A DNA stretch of 64,000 bases, taken from positions 232,935-296,934 of the forward strand of contig DLAJ01000017.1 in assembly GCA_002493905.1 (NCBI GenBank), given 5' to 3'. Shown piece after piece: positions 43,582 through 52,278 of this stretch. The notes beneath the pieces were generated by a model that was given only the letters and a program-made list of their open reading frames with translations, had not been told where the DNA came from and searched no databases. The stretch comes from Lachnospiraceae bacterium UBA7050 (GTDB lineage: Bacteria > Bacillota > Clostridia > Lachnospirales > Lachnospiraceae). The translations under genes and the position numbers were made by a program. How positions within the stretch are numbered: the stretch's first letter is position 1; every line of letters starts with the position of its first letter.

Positions 43582-46350
43582 TTATTCAATCCGCTCAATG
43601 CAGAACAAACCAATCTGCATCCCGCTCTCAGCAAAAAACAGCTTCAAATAGTTATTTCTATTAAGAAGTATGCCAATCGGCTGTACAATTTCCACATAGC
43701 TGCCGCCCGTCCCATTCAGTGTTACTGTTTTCTGCAGGGTACCGTTCGAAAAAATGGACATCGGCACTTGGGCAAGCTCTGAGGCATCCACCCTGACCTG
43801 AAACCGGACCTGATACATTCCCCTGTCCCCGTCTGTTCTGAGTCCGCATACCCATATGTTTCCCTTCCGGGTATCTATGGAACTTCCATCCAGTTCCAGC
43901 TTCTCCTTAAGCGGATGCCACTGAATATCAAGATAGGTCTGCGCTTCCTCCGCTGCCTCCTGCGCTGCTAAGAGTTCCTCTTTGGAAAGCCGCCCCAAGC
44001 TTCTGTCCATCACTGCACTGCGCATGAGCACCTTCAGGATATTTCCTGCACATTGCTGCAGATCGGCACGGCGCAGGGTACCGTTTTCCAGACTCTCCTT
44101 TAAGTTATCCCGGTTTGCATTCTGCTCAGAATCCTGTGTTACCATATAGACATCATTCTGACTCCGTACCATGGCGGCGGTATTCCTGATGGACGCCTCC
44201 TTTCCTTCCTCATTGATGTCCGCCCACCAGTCCGTCATCACAAATCCGTCAAAATGCCACTCCTCGCGAAGTACAGCCGTCAGCAGATCATAATTTCCGG
44301 CAGTCCAAAGACCGTTGACCGCGCCGTAAGTTGTCATAACCGCATAGGCGCCGCCTTCCTTTATGGCGATCTCAAATCCCTTTAAGTAGATTTCACGCAG
44401 CGCACGCTCCGATATCACGGAATTGTACGTTCTACGGTGATATTCCTGATTATTGGCAGCAAAATGCTTGAGCGCGCCTGTAACATGATAAGTCCCCATT
44501 CCTCTGATCTGTGCAGCCGCAATCTTTCCAGTAAGCAGCGGGTCCTCCGAAAAATACTCAAAATTTCTTCCGTTCAGCGGATGTCTGTGGATATTCATGC
44601 CCGGTCCGAGCAGGACGTCGATCTGATTCTTCCTAAGTTCTGCGCCCTCAAATTCATACAGGCGTTCTATCAGTTCTTCGTTAAAACTGCATGCAAGGCA
44701 GGTGCCGTTCGGAAGGCTGAACGCATAGGTACCACAATCCATCCGGATACCCGAAGGTCCGTCCGCACAGCAGCCGCACGGAATCCCATAATGCGCAAGC
44801 GCCTTTGTCACGCCGCCAAAGGCTGCCGCAGTACCCGGCGTTACTTTCGGAGAACACATCCCCTCGCCGCGTACCATACAGCATAGCTCCTCGTCATTTA
44901 ACTGACCAATCAACTCTTCGATTTTAATATGGTTATCATACACATCGGACAGCTTGTACCCCATGTCGCCCGTATACGGCAGTTCCCGTACAGGACGCTC
45001 CTCATATCTCCGGGTCATGCAATATCTTCGCTGCGGTACATTCTCCCATGATAAGGCCAGTTTTTGATCCTGCTGTTTTGCAGGTTTCATCCGCTCAAAT
45101 GCCTCCACCGGTGCAAGCGCCTGACTGCACTGCTCCACGACTCTCGTCTCAGGTATTGCCAGACTCCCGGCATGGCTGGCGCCTCTGACATCCGTTCCGA
45201 TATAAAACTGATAGCTCCCTTCTTCCAGCACGTAGCAAAACGGATAACCGCTCGCGCCGCTGTCATCATAGGAGGCAAACGTCCTGTCGTTTACCTTCAG
45301 CACCAGCCTCTGTTCTTCTCCCGGTTTCAGGCATTTCGTCTTTGCAAATGCCGCCAGCATCCGCGCCGGTTTTCCAAGTTTTCCCTGCGGCGGCTGGACA
45401 TACACCTGCACTACTTCTTTTCCCGCACATGCGCCCGTATTTTTCACATTCACAAGAAACGTGCAACAGCCGTCCTTGGCCGCCACCGCGCTCTTCAATT
45501 CAAATGAAGTATAGGACAGCCCAAATCCGAACGGATACAACACCTTCTCTTTTACGCTGTCAAACGTCTCAAAATAACGGTAGCCCACATAAATATCTTC
45601 CTGATAATAGTTCCCGTGTTCTCCGCCGAAATTGGAGTCAGACGGGTAGTCTGCGACGGAACGTGCAATCGTATCCGCCAGCTTTCCGCACGGGTTCACC
45701 CTGCCCATCAGGACATCCGCGACTGCATGTCCGCCCTCCATTCCACCCTGCCATGCATAGAGCACAGCCTGCGGACGATAAGTCTCCACCCATTTCATAT
45801 CTATGATATTTCCGACATTCAACACAACAATCACACGTTCAAACGCCGCGCACACACACTCAAGCATTGCCTCTTCTTCTATAGAAAGAAGATAACTTCC
45901 CCTCTCGTTTGCCGCATCGCGGTCCTCTCCCGCCGTGCGCCCGATGATCACTAGCGCCGCATCACTTTTTTGTGCCGCTTTCTGCACAACAGCACGTTCA
46001 AGCGGCATTTCTTTCTGCCCCCAAGGTTCCTGCGCCCATCCTTTTCCAAAATCATATGGATTCCCCGCGATCCAGTCCCGGTAAACCTGTTCCAATTCCT
46101 CATCCAGTTTCAGATTTTCTTCTTTTAAGGCATCCAGAATACCGACCACATATCTGGTGTTGATCATTCCGCCCGAACCTGTACCGCTTTTATAATAATG
46201 AAACTGAATCCGGCCGAATACCGCCAGTTTTTCTCCTTCCTTGAGTGGAAGTACGTTTCCGTCATTTTTTAACAAGACCACGCCTTCCGCGGCTGCCGCC
46301 CTTGCTGTCTTTGCATAAGAATCCCAATCAATTGCATATTTGTTTTTCAT
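43582..46350 (-). CDS. GH3 beta-glucosidase with permuted domain order
   Basis: About 922 residues, no signal peptide. The usual C-terminal GH3 domain comes first (AAEGVVLLKNDGNVLPLK near residue 17), then a fibronectin-III-like domain (KNTGACAGKEVVQVYV), then the (alpha/beta)8 domain with GPGMNIHRHPLNGRNFEYFSE, ALKHFAANNQE and the nucleophile region VMTDWW. This permuted order is known from Ruminococcus/Butyrivibrio-type beta-glucosidases. The ATG at 46350 is used since upstream residues lack similarity. It hydrolyses beta-glucosides or xylosides inside the cell. Confidence 0.92.
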   Translation of the reverse strand: MKNKYAIDWDSYAKTARAAAAEGVVLLKNDGNVLPLKEGEKLAVFGRIQFHYYKSGTGSGGMINTRYVVGILDALKEENLKLDEELEQVYRDWIAGNPYDFGKGWAQEPWGQKEMPLERAVVQKAAQKSDAALVIIGRTAGEDRDAANERGSYLLSIEEEAMLECVCAAFERVIVVLNVGNIIDMKWVETYRPQAVLYAWQGGMEGGHAVADVLMGRVNPCGKLADTIARSVADYPSDSNFGGEHGNYYQEDIYVGYRYFETFDSVKEKVLYPFGFGLSYTSFELKSAVAAKDGCCTFLVNVKNTGACAGKEVVQVYVQPPQGKLGKPARMLAAFAKTKCLKPGEEQRLVLKVNDRTFASYDDSGASGYPFCYVLEEGSYQFYIGTDVRGASHAGSLAIPETRVVEQCSQALAPVEAFERMKPAKQQDQKLALSWENVPQRRYCMTRRYEERPVRELPYTGDMGYKLSDVYDNHIKIEELIGQLNDEELCCMVRGEGMCSPKVTPGTAAAFGGVTKALAHYGIPCGCCADGPSGIRMDCGTYAFSLPNGTCLACSFNEELIERLYEFEGAELRKNQIDVLLGPGMNIHRHPLNGRNFEYFSEDPLLTGKIAAAQIRGMGTYHVTGALKHFAANNQEYHRRTYNSVISERALREIYLKGFEIAIKEGGAYAVMTTYGAVNGLWTAGNYDLLTAVLREEWHFDGFVMTDWWADINEEGKEASIRNTAAMVRSQNDVYMVTQDSEQNANRDNLKESLENGTLRRADLQQCAGNILKVLMRSAVMDRSLGRLSKEELLAAQEAAEEAQTYLDIQWHPLKEKLELDGSSIDTRKGNIWVCGLRTDGDRGMYQVRFQVRVDASELAQVPMSIFSNGTLQKTVTLNGTGGSYVEIVQPIGILLNRNNYLKLFFAESGMQIGLFCIERIE

Positions 46351-46517
46351 CCGAAGCCTTACCCTTTCCTTCCTCTGCGGTGTAAACCATCCCAAATCAG
46401 GTCATCTGAATCAGATCATGTCTAGACCGCTGTTATTTCATTTTACTACTATATACCATTTGACAATATCAGATACCGCACGGCATAACAACCCCTGTCT
46501 CCTTTTTATATTTATTC

Positions 46518-46536
46518 TACATCTTAATAAGATGTA
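46518..46536. promoter_or_regulatory. 19-base palindrome upstream of GH3
   Basis: TACATCTTAATAAGATGTA is a perfect palindrome around a central A in the 294-base GH3-GH127 gap. A regulator-binding site is possible. No clear terminator or consensus promoter was seen nearby (a weak TTGTCA/TAAAAT pair has a 15-base spacer). Confidence 0.45.
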
Positions 46537-46644
46537 TCCGCCGCCACAGCAAAAGAAACCTGCAGAATAAATGGAACCACATTCATTAGACTTTTCTTTC
46601 TCTTCTAATAATGAGGTTCCCTTCACTCTTTTTTGAATTCCTAG

Positions 46645-48651
46645 TCAGGCTTCCTCCAGCATCCATACCCGCATCTGGTTTTCCCCGCGGTTCGCCCATG
46701 CATAATAAGGAATTGCCGTAAGGACTGCCTTCTCTTTTACCGGCGGCTTCTCACTATAAAGTTCCCCGCTTCCGGCCATACGAATCCCCTCCATGCGCAG
46801 CAGGACATTGCCTTTCAGAACACCGTCACCGCAGACATAGGATTCCGCGTTCAGATTCTTTGGAATCCGAAGACTCTGAAGCAGTTCTCCGTTGTCCACG
46901 CCCTCAAAGCAGTACACGACCGGTCCGCGCATCAGCGCAACACAGCCCGCATCCTCACGCACATACTGGTTCGCATATACCTTCCGCACCTCCATCGGGA
47001 AATGCAGGACAACCTGATCGCCCGCATTCCATTTTCTTTTCAGATATACATAACCTTTTTTTATGAAACAAGATATTACGGAACATTGTTCCATGGGATC
47101 CGCTGCGCTGACCTTCTCCCCATTGACGGACAGATACGCCCCCTCTTTCGTCAAATCCACATAATAAGGTATGTGGATCGCAAACGTAAATTCCCTGTCT
47201 GTTTTGGGTTCAATCGTATAAACAGCCTCGCCCTCCCACGGATAACGCGTCTGAATCGTAATCTTTGCTTTTTCAGTTTCCGCCGTCTGCCCGATCATCA
47301 GATGGGAATAGACGGTCGAATCACTCTCGCTGAAACAATATTTTCCAAGGGATGTAACGAGTCTGATCAAATTGGGCGGACAGCAGGCACAGGCATACCA
47401 TCCTGGCCGCACCGACAGCGCATGCCGGTAGCCGAACAGCCTTCCCGACACGCCCGGCTCACATTCCAGCGGATTGACATAGAAATATTTTTCCCCGTCA
47501 AGCTGCATGCCGCTGATCGTGCTGTTATACAGCTCTTTTTCCATAATATCCGCATAGGCTCCGTCCACATCCGTTTCCAGCATATGGTGCGCAAAAAATA
47601 CCATGGCAATCGACGCACAGGTCTCAGCATACGCCATATCGTTTGGCAGCTCATAGCCCGGACCGAACGCTTCCCCCTCCGAATTACCGCCGAGTCCTCC
47701 AGTGATATACAGTTTCTTTTGAACGATATTTTCCCATAATCTCCTGCACGCCTGAAACAGCCTCTCATCCGCATCGACCGCCGCCAGATCCGACATTGCC
47801 GTATACATATACAGCGCGCGGACCGCATGCCCCACCGCTTCATCCTGCTCGTAGATCGTCCTATGCGCCTGGTTGTAAGTCACGTCCAGTTTTTCCAGAC
47901 TGTACTGTCCCCAGTGCTGCCATCCTCTTTTCACTTTTTCCTCATAAAAATAATCAGGGTTCTTTCCGCGCTCTTCCAGAAAATACCTTGCCATATTTTT
48001 ATATTTTTCTTTTCCGGTCGTGTGATAGAGCCTGAGCAGCCCGATCTCGATCTCCTGATGTCCGGGAATGCCGTGTTCCTTTCCTTCCTCCGTACCAAAC
48101 CGGCTGATAACCGCGTCCGCCAGACGTTCTGTCACATGCAGCAGTTTCTCTTTTCCGGTCGCCTCATAATAGGCAGCGGCAGCCTCCATCATATGTCCCG
48201 CACAGTACAGCTCATGGCATTCGTGCAAGTTCTGCCAGCGGTGTTCCGGCTCTTTGATGATAAAATAAGTATCCAGATACCCGTCCGGCTGCTGCGCTTT
48301 TTCAATAATCTCAATGATCGCATCCATCCGCGCCTCCAATTCAGCGTCCGGTTTAACGATCAACGAATAGGCCGCTCCCTCAAGCCATTTTGCCACATCG
48401 CTGTCCTGAAATACCATTCCATAAAATTCTCCCTGCGCTAACCCTGCCGCAATGCGGAAATTCTCAATTGCATGGCTTTTCTCCACCTCGGGAATTTCGT
48501 CGTTTAACACTTTTTCCTGAAACGGAATAACCACGTCAATCACCTTCTCCTGCATTGGCCGCCAAAACGAATCGGAAATCGTAACACGGCTGCTTCCAAC
48601 CTCTCTGATTTTCTCTACCGTCCGGTTCTCTTTCATCTGATTCTCTTCCAT
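46645..48651 (-). CDS. GH127 beta-L-arabinofuranosidase
   Basis: 668 residues, cytoplasmic (DUF1680/GH127). Diagnostic parts: DSFWRPMQEKV at the N-terminus, GEFYGMVFQDSDVAKWLEGAAY, HECHELYCAGHMMEAA, and the zinc-cysteine site YACACCPPNLIRL. The family releases L-arabinofuranose from plant arabinans and hydroxyproline-rich glycoproteins. Start after AGGGGG. It is divergent from an AraC regulator and upstream of the GH3 gene on the same strand, consistent with intracellular breakdown of imported oligosaccharides. No transporter is in view. Confidence 0.93.
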   Translation of the reverse strand: MEENQMKENRTVEKIREVGSSRVTISDSFWRPMQEKVIDVVIPFQEKVLNDEIPEVEKSHAIENFRIAAGLAQGEFYGMVFQDSDVAKWLEGAAYSLIVKPDAELEARMDAIIEIIEKAQQPDGYLDTYFIIKEPEHRWQNLHECHELYCAGHMMEAAAAYYEATGKEKLLHVTERLADAVISRFGTEEGKEHGIPGHQEIEIGLLRLYHTTGKEKYKNMARYFLEERGKNPDYFYEEKVKRGWQHWGQYSLEKLDVTYNQAHRTIYEQDEAVGHAVRALYMYTAMSDLAAVDADERLFQACRRLWENIVQKKLYITGGLGGNSEGEAFGPGYELPNDMAYAETCASIAMVFFAHHMLETDVDGAYADIMEKELYNSTISGMQLDGEKYFYVNPLECEPGVSGRLFGYRHALSVRPGWYACACCPPNLIRLVTSLGKYCFSESDSTVYSHLMIGQTAETEKAKITIQTRYPWEGEAVYTIEPKTDREFTFAIHIPYYVDLTKEGAYLSVNGEKVSAADPMEQCSVISCFIKKGYVYLKRKWNAGDQVVLHFPMEVRKVYANQYVREDAGCVALMRGPVVYCFEGVDNGELLQSLRIPKNLNAESYVCGDGVLKGNVLLRMEGIRMAGSGELYSEKPPVKEKAVLTAIPYYAWANRGENQMRVWMLEEA

Positions 48652-48696
48652 CTGTTAAGCCCCCTTGCTCTTTCATGTGCACAAATATCCATATTT

Positions 48697-48709
48697 TTCT
48701 GTGACAGAA
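48697..48709. promoter_or_regulatory. Candidate operator between GH127 and araC-type gene
   Basis: TTCTGTGACAGAA is a 13-base palindrome three bases upstream of the −35 element of the AraC-type gene, in the divergent intergenic region. Confidence 0.4.
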
Positions 48710-48711
48710 CA

Positions 48712-48740
48712 TTGTCTGTTTTCAAAAATCATGTTATCAT
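48712..48740 (+). promoter_or_regulatory. Promoter of the AraC-family regulator
   Basis: TTGTCT (48712-48717) and TATCAT (48735-48740) with a 17-base spacer. The opposing GH127 promoter has no good match to consensus, as expected for an activator-dependent gene. Confidence 0.6.
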
Positions 48741-48793
48741 TTTCATAAAATCCCGCAACATACAGTTTTCAATGAAAGGTGGACAAATCATAG

Positions 48794-49672
48794 ATGTTGT
48801 ATCTTGTTTCCGACGCGTCACAGCCGGTCACTTTTTATGCGGCAGGCAATCTTACAAACGAAGATCAGTTTCTTCACCCCAGACGCACCATTGATTCCTA
48901 CGAACTGATCTCTGTGACAAAAGGCATCCTGCACATCGCATCCGGCGGCCGCAGTTATCATCTTTCGCCCGGTCAGTTTGTTTTGTTATTTCCAAATGAG
49001 TGCCATTACGGAATGTCCCCCTCGGAAGGGGAATTATCATTTTACTGGACCCATTTTTACTTCAATTCAGAAAATACTACAGTGTGTGACGGGCAGGACG
49101 GCTCTTCTTTTTTTCATAAAGAAGATCACCCGCGCTATATTCTGCCGGAGACAGGCACTTTTTCGGCAAACAGCCGGGTCAACGTCTTATTTGTGCAGCT
49201 TTTAGACCTGTCTAAACGCCTCGGCAGCCTCTCTTACATGCAGTGCAGTTATGCCCAGAGCACGCTGCTCTTAGAGCTGACGAATGAATGTTTTTTCAGA
49301 CAGCATCTGCTGCTGCAGGATCAAAAAATCCCGCTGGGCATTGCCGATCTGATGGAATGGCTGCAGTTAAATTACGATACCGCACTTTCTGTCAATGGCA
49401 TCGCGGAGAAATTCGGCTACCACCCGTCTTATTTATCCGCTGTATTTAAGCGTTACAGCGGATACCCTGTCACGGAATACCTGAACCGGCAGCGCGTCCG
49501 CGTTGCCAAAAATCTGCTTACTACCATGCCGGACCTTTCACTTTCCGAGATCAGCGAGCAGGTCGGCATTTCCGATGAAAAATATTTCATGCGGCTTTTT
49601 AAGCGCTATGAAGGGATTACCGCCACTGCATACCGGAACGCATTTTATGAAAAGAAGAAAAACCGCAATTAA
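48794..49672 (+). CDS. AraC-family transcriptional regulator with cupin sensor
   Basis: 292 residues. An N-terminal AraC-type cupin domain (SYHLSPGQFVLLFPNECHYG) is followed by two helix-turn-helix motifs (LSVNGIAEKFGYHPSYLSAVFKRYSGYPVTEYL and LSLSEISEQVGISDEKYFMRLFKRYEGITATAYR, each split across the domain). It probably binds a sugar and activates the divergent GH127 and GH3 genes (inference from context). AAAGGTGG lies 11 bases before the start. Confidence 0.92.
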   Translation: MLYLVSDASQPVTFYAAGNLTNEDQFLHPRRTIDSYELISVTKGILHIASGGRSYHLSPGQFVLLFPNECHYGMSPSEGELSFYWTHFYFNSENTTVCDGQDGSSFFHKEDHPRYILPETGTFSANSRVNVLFVQLLDLSKRLGSLSYMQCSYAQSTLLLELTNECFFRQHLLLQDQKIPLGIADLMEWLQLNYDTALSVNGIAEKFGYHPSYLSAVFKRYSGYPVTEYLNRQRVRVAKNLLTTMPDLSLSEISEQVGISDEKYFMRLFKRYEGITATAYRNAFYEKKKNRN

Positions 49673-49675
49673 AAA

Positions 49676-49700
49676 AGACTTTCACTGAAGCGAAAGTCTT
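49676..49700 (+). terminator. Terminator of the AraC-type gene
   Basis: AAGACTTTC and GAAAGTCTT pair around ACTGAAGC just after the stop. Same family as 18387 and 21408. The stretch to 49767 holds a further short hairpin-like segment near 49730-49752. Confidence 0.65.
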
Positions 49701-49767
49701 CCGGGAGCACGAAATTTCCTATAGAATAAAAAAGACCGCTTCGCGTTCTTCCTGAATTAAAACGCCG

Positions 49768-50592
49768 CTATCTGCCCGCTTTGCGCGCACGCAGCGCTAA
49801 TCCTAACGGCACTGCCGCTACACATGCAATCACTCCATTAACCGACGATACAAGCGCTTTCTGCGCGGTCATCAGGGCGACCGCCTCCATAGGAAGCCCC
49901 AGTACAAACCGGTGTTCCACAAAATTTTTTGTAAGATAACACACAATGTACGTTATGGAACCCGCTGCGCCGCCAAGCAGATACCGCATTCTGAGAGACG
50001 TCCTGCGCCGTTTCGCCCTGCAATGATCTTTGATATAATTGTCCGTATGGTGATTTATGATACCTCCGCAGACCCACGCCATGGCAAACTTAAACAGAAA
50101 CGTAAACGGCGCCGATGCGATATACGCAGGATTTGTCAGGTCAAACAGCATGGAGCCGATCCCCGCCGCCAGACCGCCCCTGAACGCTCCTAACAGCATG
50201 CCTGCCAAAAGGCAGATTACATTTCCCATGTGGAGACGCGTATTCCCGATCACGGTCGGAATCGGAATCTGCAAAAAAGCCGACGCCGCGTAAACAATCC
50301 CTGCCATAATGCCAATTTGTGTAATTTCCACAATCGTCAGCCCTCCGCGGGAAGTACCGCTCTTTTTTCTGCCGCCGACTCTTCCGCCTCCCTCTTTTTC
50401 GCAGCCGTCTTTTCCATTACTGTTTCCCACACTTCTGTCTTTTCCAACGTCGTCTCCGCTTCTGTCTCTTCCGCCGCCTTCTTTTTCACTGCTTTCTCTT
50501 TCGCCGCCTTCTCCTTCACTGCTTTCTCGTTTGCTGCTTTCTCTTTCGCTGCTGCAAATCCTGTCTGTATCTTCTTCATATTCTTTTTTCAT
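49768..50592 (-). CDS. ECF transporter S component with low-complexity N-terminal extension
   Basis: From the ATG at 50592 (GGGAGGAA seven bases upstream) it is 274 residues. The first 85 are a hydrophilic low-complexity stretch of Glu, Ser, Gly, Arg and Lys. The rest is a vitamin-type ECF S component with six membrane segments and the motif TRLHMGNVICLLAGMLLG. A GTG at 50331 with GGAGGG upstream could give a standard 187-residue form. Substrate cannot be read from sequence. The divergent MocR regulator hints at vitamin B6 or an amine (inference). Confidence 0.8.
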   Translation of the reverse strand: MKKEYEEDTDRICSSERESSKRESSEGEGGERESSEKEGGGRDRSGDDVGKDRSVGNSNGKDGCEKEGGGRVGGRKKSGTSRGGLTIVEITQIGIMAGIVYAASAFLQIPIPTVIGNTRLHMGNVICLLAGMLLGAFRGGLAAGIGSMLFDLTNPAYIASAPFTFLFKFAMAWVCGGIINHHTDNYIKDHCRAKRRRTSLRMRYLLGGAAGSITYIVCYLTKNFVEHRFVLGLPMEAVALMTAQKALVSSVNGVIACVAAVPLGLALRARKAGR

Positions 50593-50637
50593 CAACCATT
50601 TCCTCCCTTTTTCATCACCAATCATTGTTTATCTCCG

Positions 50638-50666
50638 ATTATAGGTTTGAAATTGTATGCATACAA
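50638..50666 (-). promoter_or_regulatory. Promoter of the ECF S-component gene
   Basis: On the − strand TTGTAT (50661-50666) and TATAAT (50638-50643) with a 17-base spacer. The −35 element lies inside operator 1. Confidence 0.75.
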
Positions 50667-50675
50667 TGTTAATAT
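50647..50675 (+). promoter_or_regulatory. Promoter of the MocR-type gene
   Basis: TTGAAA (50647-50652) and TAATAT (50670-50675) with a 17-base spacer that operator 1 almost fills. It overlaps the opposing promoter. Confidence 0.7.
50652..50667. promoter_or_regulatory. Operator 1, perfect 16-base palindrome
   Basis: ATTGTATGCATACAAT is a perfect palindrome that covers the spacer of the mocR-type promoter and the −35 of the divergent promoter. The pattern fits GntR/MocR binding sites. Confidence 0.8.
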
Positions 50676-50690
50676 TGTGTTGCATACAAT
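50674..50690. promoter_or_regulatory. Operator 2, imperfect copy
   Basis: ATTGTGTTGCATACAAT repeats operator 1 with small changes, 22 bases (two helical turns) further on, at the mocR-type transcription start. Confidence 0.75.
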
Positions 50691-50709
50691 TTAGATGGAG
50701 GATGAAGTC

Positions 50710-52122
50710 ATGCCAGTCAATTCCTTTGATGATTACCCGATGTCATGGAAACCGCAGAGAACAGAATTGGAGCAGCCCTACTATCTCTCGATCGCTGCCC
50801 GTCTGGAATCAGATATCTTATCCGGAAATCTGCCGGAAAATACAAAGCTCCCGCCGCAGCGTGAGCTTGCCGACTTTTTAGATTTGAATGTCAGTACCAT
50901 TACAAGAGCTTACAAGTTATGTGAATTAAAAGGGCTTTTGTACGCCGTTACCGGAAAAGGCACATTTGTTTCGTCCGGTCTTTCCGCACAGGACACATTT
51001 TTCAGCAGGAACGGCGGTATGATTGAATTGGGAATGATCCAGCCTTTTTATGAAACGAACGGAAAGGTGCTGCAGGCGGCGCAGCGCGTTATAAGCAGTC
51101 AGGACTCCCTGCGGCTTTTCGAATACAGCGATCCGCTCGGAACCGCCGGACAGCTTTCCTCTGCGCAAAAATGGCTCCGCCTTCTTGGCATCCACGTAAA
51201 AAGTGACCATATCTTATTATCCGCAGGTGCCCAGAACGCGCTATCCGTCATCCTGATCTCGCTGTTCCAGTCCGGAGATAAAATTGCCGTTGACCGCTTC
51301 ACCTATACGAACTTCAGAACCCTTGCAAACTTTCTCCATATTCAACTGATTGCAGTTGACGGGGATGACTGCGGCATGCTTCCATCCGCACTTTCCGCTG
51401 TCTGTAAACACACACAGATTAGCGGTATCTATCTGATGCCGACATGCAGCAATCCGACCGGCATTTTCATGCCGCAAAACCGCAGGGAAGAACTTGCAGA
51501 AATCATCCGGCATTACAATCTGCTTCTCATTGAAGACGACATTTACTCGTTTCTCTCAGCATTCGGCGATCCCGCCGGCAGAACCATTCCGTTCTTTCAT
51601 CTTCTGCCGGAAAACACCATTCATATCTGCAGCGTTTCGAAATCGCTCTGCGCCGGTCTCAGAGCCGCATTTGTTGCGTTCCCGCATCGCTATCGCGATC
51701 TGTTGACAGCCGGTATGCTGAATATCAACTTAAAGACCGTTTCGCTTGGCGGCGAGATCGCCGCCGAAATGATCGAAAGCGGGGAAGCGGAACGGACCGC
51801 CCGTGAAAAAATCATGCTTGCCCGCAGCCGGAACCGGATTTTCGACACGATCTTTCCTGCACCGAAAGCGCGGCAGATTGAACCGTTCTTCCGCTGGCTG
51901 CCAATTCCGGACGGGCTTACCAGTGAAGAACTGGAAATACTGGCACTCAAGAAAGGCGTACATGTACTGGGCTCCCACCGCTTTGCACTGCAGAGCGGCA
52001 CAGATACCTCCTCCTTTGTCAGATTGTCCGTCACTTCACCTTATACAGAGGATGATCTCAGAACGGGACTGATGATCCTAAAAAAAGTGTTGGAGGAAAA
52101 AAGGACGGATTTCATTGTCTGA
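50710..52122 (+). CDS. MocR/PdxR-type regulator (GntR HTH + aminotransferase-like domain)
   Basis: About 470 residues. N-terminal GntR winged helix (LPPQRELADFLDLNVSTITRAYKLCELKGL) followed by a fold-type-I aminotransferase-like domain with the PLP lysine in SVSKSLCAGLRAAF near residue 315. The frame opens at 50695, but GGAGG lies eight bases before the ATG at 50710. Such regulators sense pyridoxal phosphate or an amine and control transport or metabolism. The paired palindromes upstream suggest it represses or activates itself and the divergent ECF gene. Confidence 0.92.
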   Translation: MPVNSFDDYPMSWKPQRTELEQPYYLSIAARLESDILSGNLPENTKLPPQRELADFLDLNVSTITRAYKLCELKGLLYAVTGKGTFVSSGLSAQDTFFSRNGGMIELGMIQPFYETNGKVLQAAQRVISSQDSLRLFEYSDPLGTAGQLSSAQKWLRLLGIHVKSDHILLSAGAQNALSVILISLFQSGDKIAVDRFTYTNFRTLANFLHIQLIAVDGDDCGMLPSALSAVCKHTQISGIYLMPTCSNPTGIFMPQNRREELAEIIRHYNLLLIEDDIYSFLSAFGDPAGRTIPFFHLLPENTIHICSVSKSLCAGLRAAFVAFPHRYRDLLTAGMLNINLKTVSLGGEIAAEMIESGEAERTAREKIMLARSRNRIFDTIFPAPKARQIEPFFRWLPIPDGLTSEELEILALKKGVHVLGSHRFALQSGTDTSSFVRLSVTSPYTEDDLRTGLMILKKVLEEKRTDFIV

Positions 52123-52137
52123 ATCCGTCCCTTTTTA
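52103..52137 (+). terminator. Terminator overlapping the mocR-type stop codon
   Basis: GGACGGATT (52103-52111) and AATCCGTCC (52122-52130) flank the stop codon and are followed by CTTTTTATTTT. Confidence 0.85.
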
Positions 52138-52260
52138 TTTTCTTCTTTTTATTTTCTTTTATCTTTTGTTTTAACTTCGCTTTTTCTTTTATCTTGATCC
52201 TTTGCTTTTATTTCTTGCTTCATCTTTTCTTTTCGCTTTTGCTTTTCTTAGCATGACAAC
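52131..52260. other. Long pyrimidine tract
   Basis: About 130 bases are almost wholly C and T on the + strand, arranged as near-repeats of CTTTTATTTTCTT and CTTTTGCTTTTCTT. It lies between converging genes. On the − strand it can encode two short Lys-rich frames without a ribosome site. Confidence 0.6.
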
Positions 52261-52278
52261 CGGCTTTGTACCGTGTTA

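Noticed and set aside
46438..46626. 62-residue Cys-containing ORF between GH3 and GH127 as a peptide precursor
   Set aside because: No ribosome site, no leader pattern and no maturation genes adjacent.
50337..50579. 80-residue Lys/Ala/Glu-rich ORF on the − strand
   Set aside because: Out of frame with the ECF gene, no convincing ribosome site, and a by-product of the low-complexity DNA.
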